Shown piece after piece: positions 63,583 to 64,000 of a stretch of 64,000 bases of DNA. Source of the stretch: Gammaproteobacteria bacterium (lineage in GTDB: Bacteria; Pseudomonadota; Gammaproteobacteria; GRL18). The position numbers and the translations under genes were made by a program. Positions within the stretch are counted from its first letter, which is position 1; every line of letters begins with the position of its first letter. The notes under the pieces were generated by a model, which was not told the origin of the DNA, made no database searches, and saw only the letters and a program-made list of their open reading frames with translations. The DNA lies in the NCBI GenBank assembly GCA_026994225.1, contig JALWRI010000077.1, forward strand, positions 1-64,000. Direction: 5' to 3'.

Positions 63583-64000
63583 TTATCCTTTATGCTTCCA
63601 CTGATTGATTGCATGTAACATTGATTGATTGGTTGCACTATCCGCCAAAATGGGGCTATGTAAAAATCCCATCTGTTTCACTAAATCTAACATTCTTGGA
63701 GTGGGTATTACTATATGCTTAGTCAATAACCATGCTTGCCCTTTTTTATCCAACATACTATATAAATTACGTAATCCTTCGGCACTACTCACCGTTACGA
63801 TATCAACTCCATCATGCGCTACTATTTTTTGTAAATAAAGTGTTTGATCTGTTGGTACTGCACGTTGGTAAACTTCTATATAATCGACTTCTGCACCACG
63901 TTCTAGTAAGCGTTGACGTAAAAATTCTCGTCCGCCCACACCTCGAAAAATAATAATCTTTTTACCTTGCATCTGTTGTAATGCATCTAATGCTAATAAA
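63583..64000 (-). CDS. hemD: Uroporphyrinogen-III synthase HemD (5' end outside window)
   Basis: The C-terminal 138 codons of HemD, the enzyme that cyclises hydroxymethylbilane in haem and corrinoid synthesis. The frame continues past the first visible ATG at 63972 to the window edge (LLALDALQQ precedes it), so the gene is cut by the window. Typical elements are KIIIFRGVGGREFLRQRLLERG, VDYIEVYQR, VSSAEGLRNL and VIPTPRM. Its stop overlaps the ribosome binding site of cnoX. Confidence 0.9.
   Translation of the reverse strand, partial: LLALDALQQMQGKKIIIFRGVGGREFLRQRLLERGAEVDYIEVYQRAVPTDQTLYLQKIVAHDGVDIVTVSSAEGLRNLYSMLDKKGQAWLLTKHIVIPTPRMLDLVKQMGFLHSPILADSATNQSMLHAINQWKHKG

Noticed and set aside
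1..64000. CRISPR arrays, tRNA or rRNA genes
   Set aside because: No direct-repeat/spacer pattern, no tRNA-like cloverleaf with a TTCGA arm and no rRNA segment was seen on reading through; a dedicated scan such as tRNAscan-SE would settle tRNAs.

Overview
This is an AT-rich chromosomal window (about 36-38% G+C by eye) from a Gram-negative, flagellated bacterium, most likely a gammaproteobacterium. The lineage call rests on gene orders: mtaD-ubiG-mupP, prmB-aroC, the wbpV-wbpL-wbpM-like polysaccharide genes, and a Pseudomonas-type flagellar/chemotaxis run (fliQ-fliR-flhB-flhA-flhF-flhG-cheY-cheZ-cheA-motC-motD-cheW-DUF2802). The low G+C and the large multidomain secreted proteins suggest a Thiotrichales- or Methylococcales-like relative rather than Pseudomonas itself; that is inference.

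Layout. 1-2536: housekeeping (partial mtaD, ubiG, mupP). 2527-9359: surface polysaccharide genes (O-antigen ligase/polymerase-like, nucleotide-sugar dehydratase, lipid-linked sugar-phosphate transferase, epimerase, glycosyltransferase), with ycgN between. 9386-19058: an accessory block with two copies of a two-gene module of secreted proteins. In transcription order each is an 'A' protein of unknown function, a strong hairpin terminator, then a 'B' protein with a shared N-terminal domain and variable Ig-like repeats. A lipoprotein and a rhamnosyltransferase-like gene lie between the modules, and simple repeats lie upstream of and inside the second B gene. 19463-24296: a tight five-gene operon (SGNH hydrolase, three methyltransferases, a GT-A-like protein). 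24361-27037: a BtuC-BtuD-BtuF-type vitamin B12 uptake operon. 27142-28374: a graveyard of restriction-modification and IS200/IS605 remnants. 28371-30869: a third B protein with four PKD domains. 30920-36676: M50 peptidase, tcdA, MFS transporter, aroC, prmB and a GYF/pentapeptide membrane protein.

36961-51070 is one long minus-strand flagellar export, placement, motor and chemotaxis operon; fliA, cheB and parA, expected inside such loci, are absent, and fliP does not precede fliQ. 51086-56010 has a single-CBS protein, comM, a CheX-like protein, ttcA and a QmcA/NfeD pair. 55991-59662 encodes a periplasmic-binding-protein/CHASE/PAS/GGDEF/EAL sensor whose start lies inside nfeD. The end carries a fructosamine kinase, a stand-alone FliL, a secreted trypsin-like protease whose C-terminal repeats match those of the third B protein, cnoX and the partial hemD.

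The most interesting part is the set of secreted A and B proteins. They form a small, duplicated, domain-shuffled and possibly repeat-regulated surface or secreted system that I cannot assign to any named system. No tRNA, rRNA or CRISPR array was seen.
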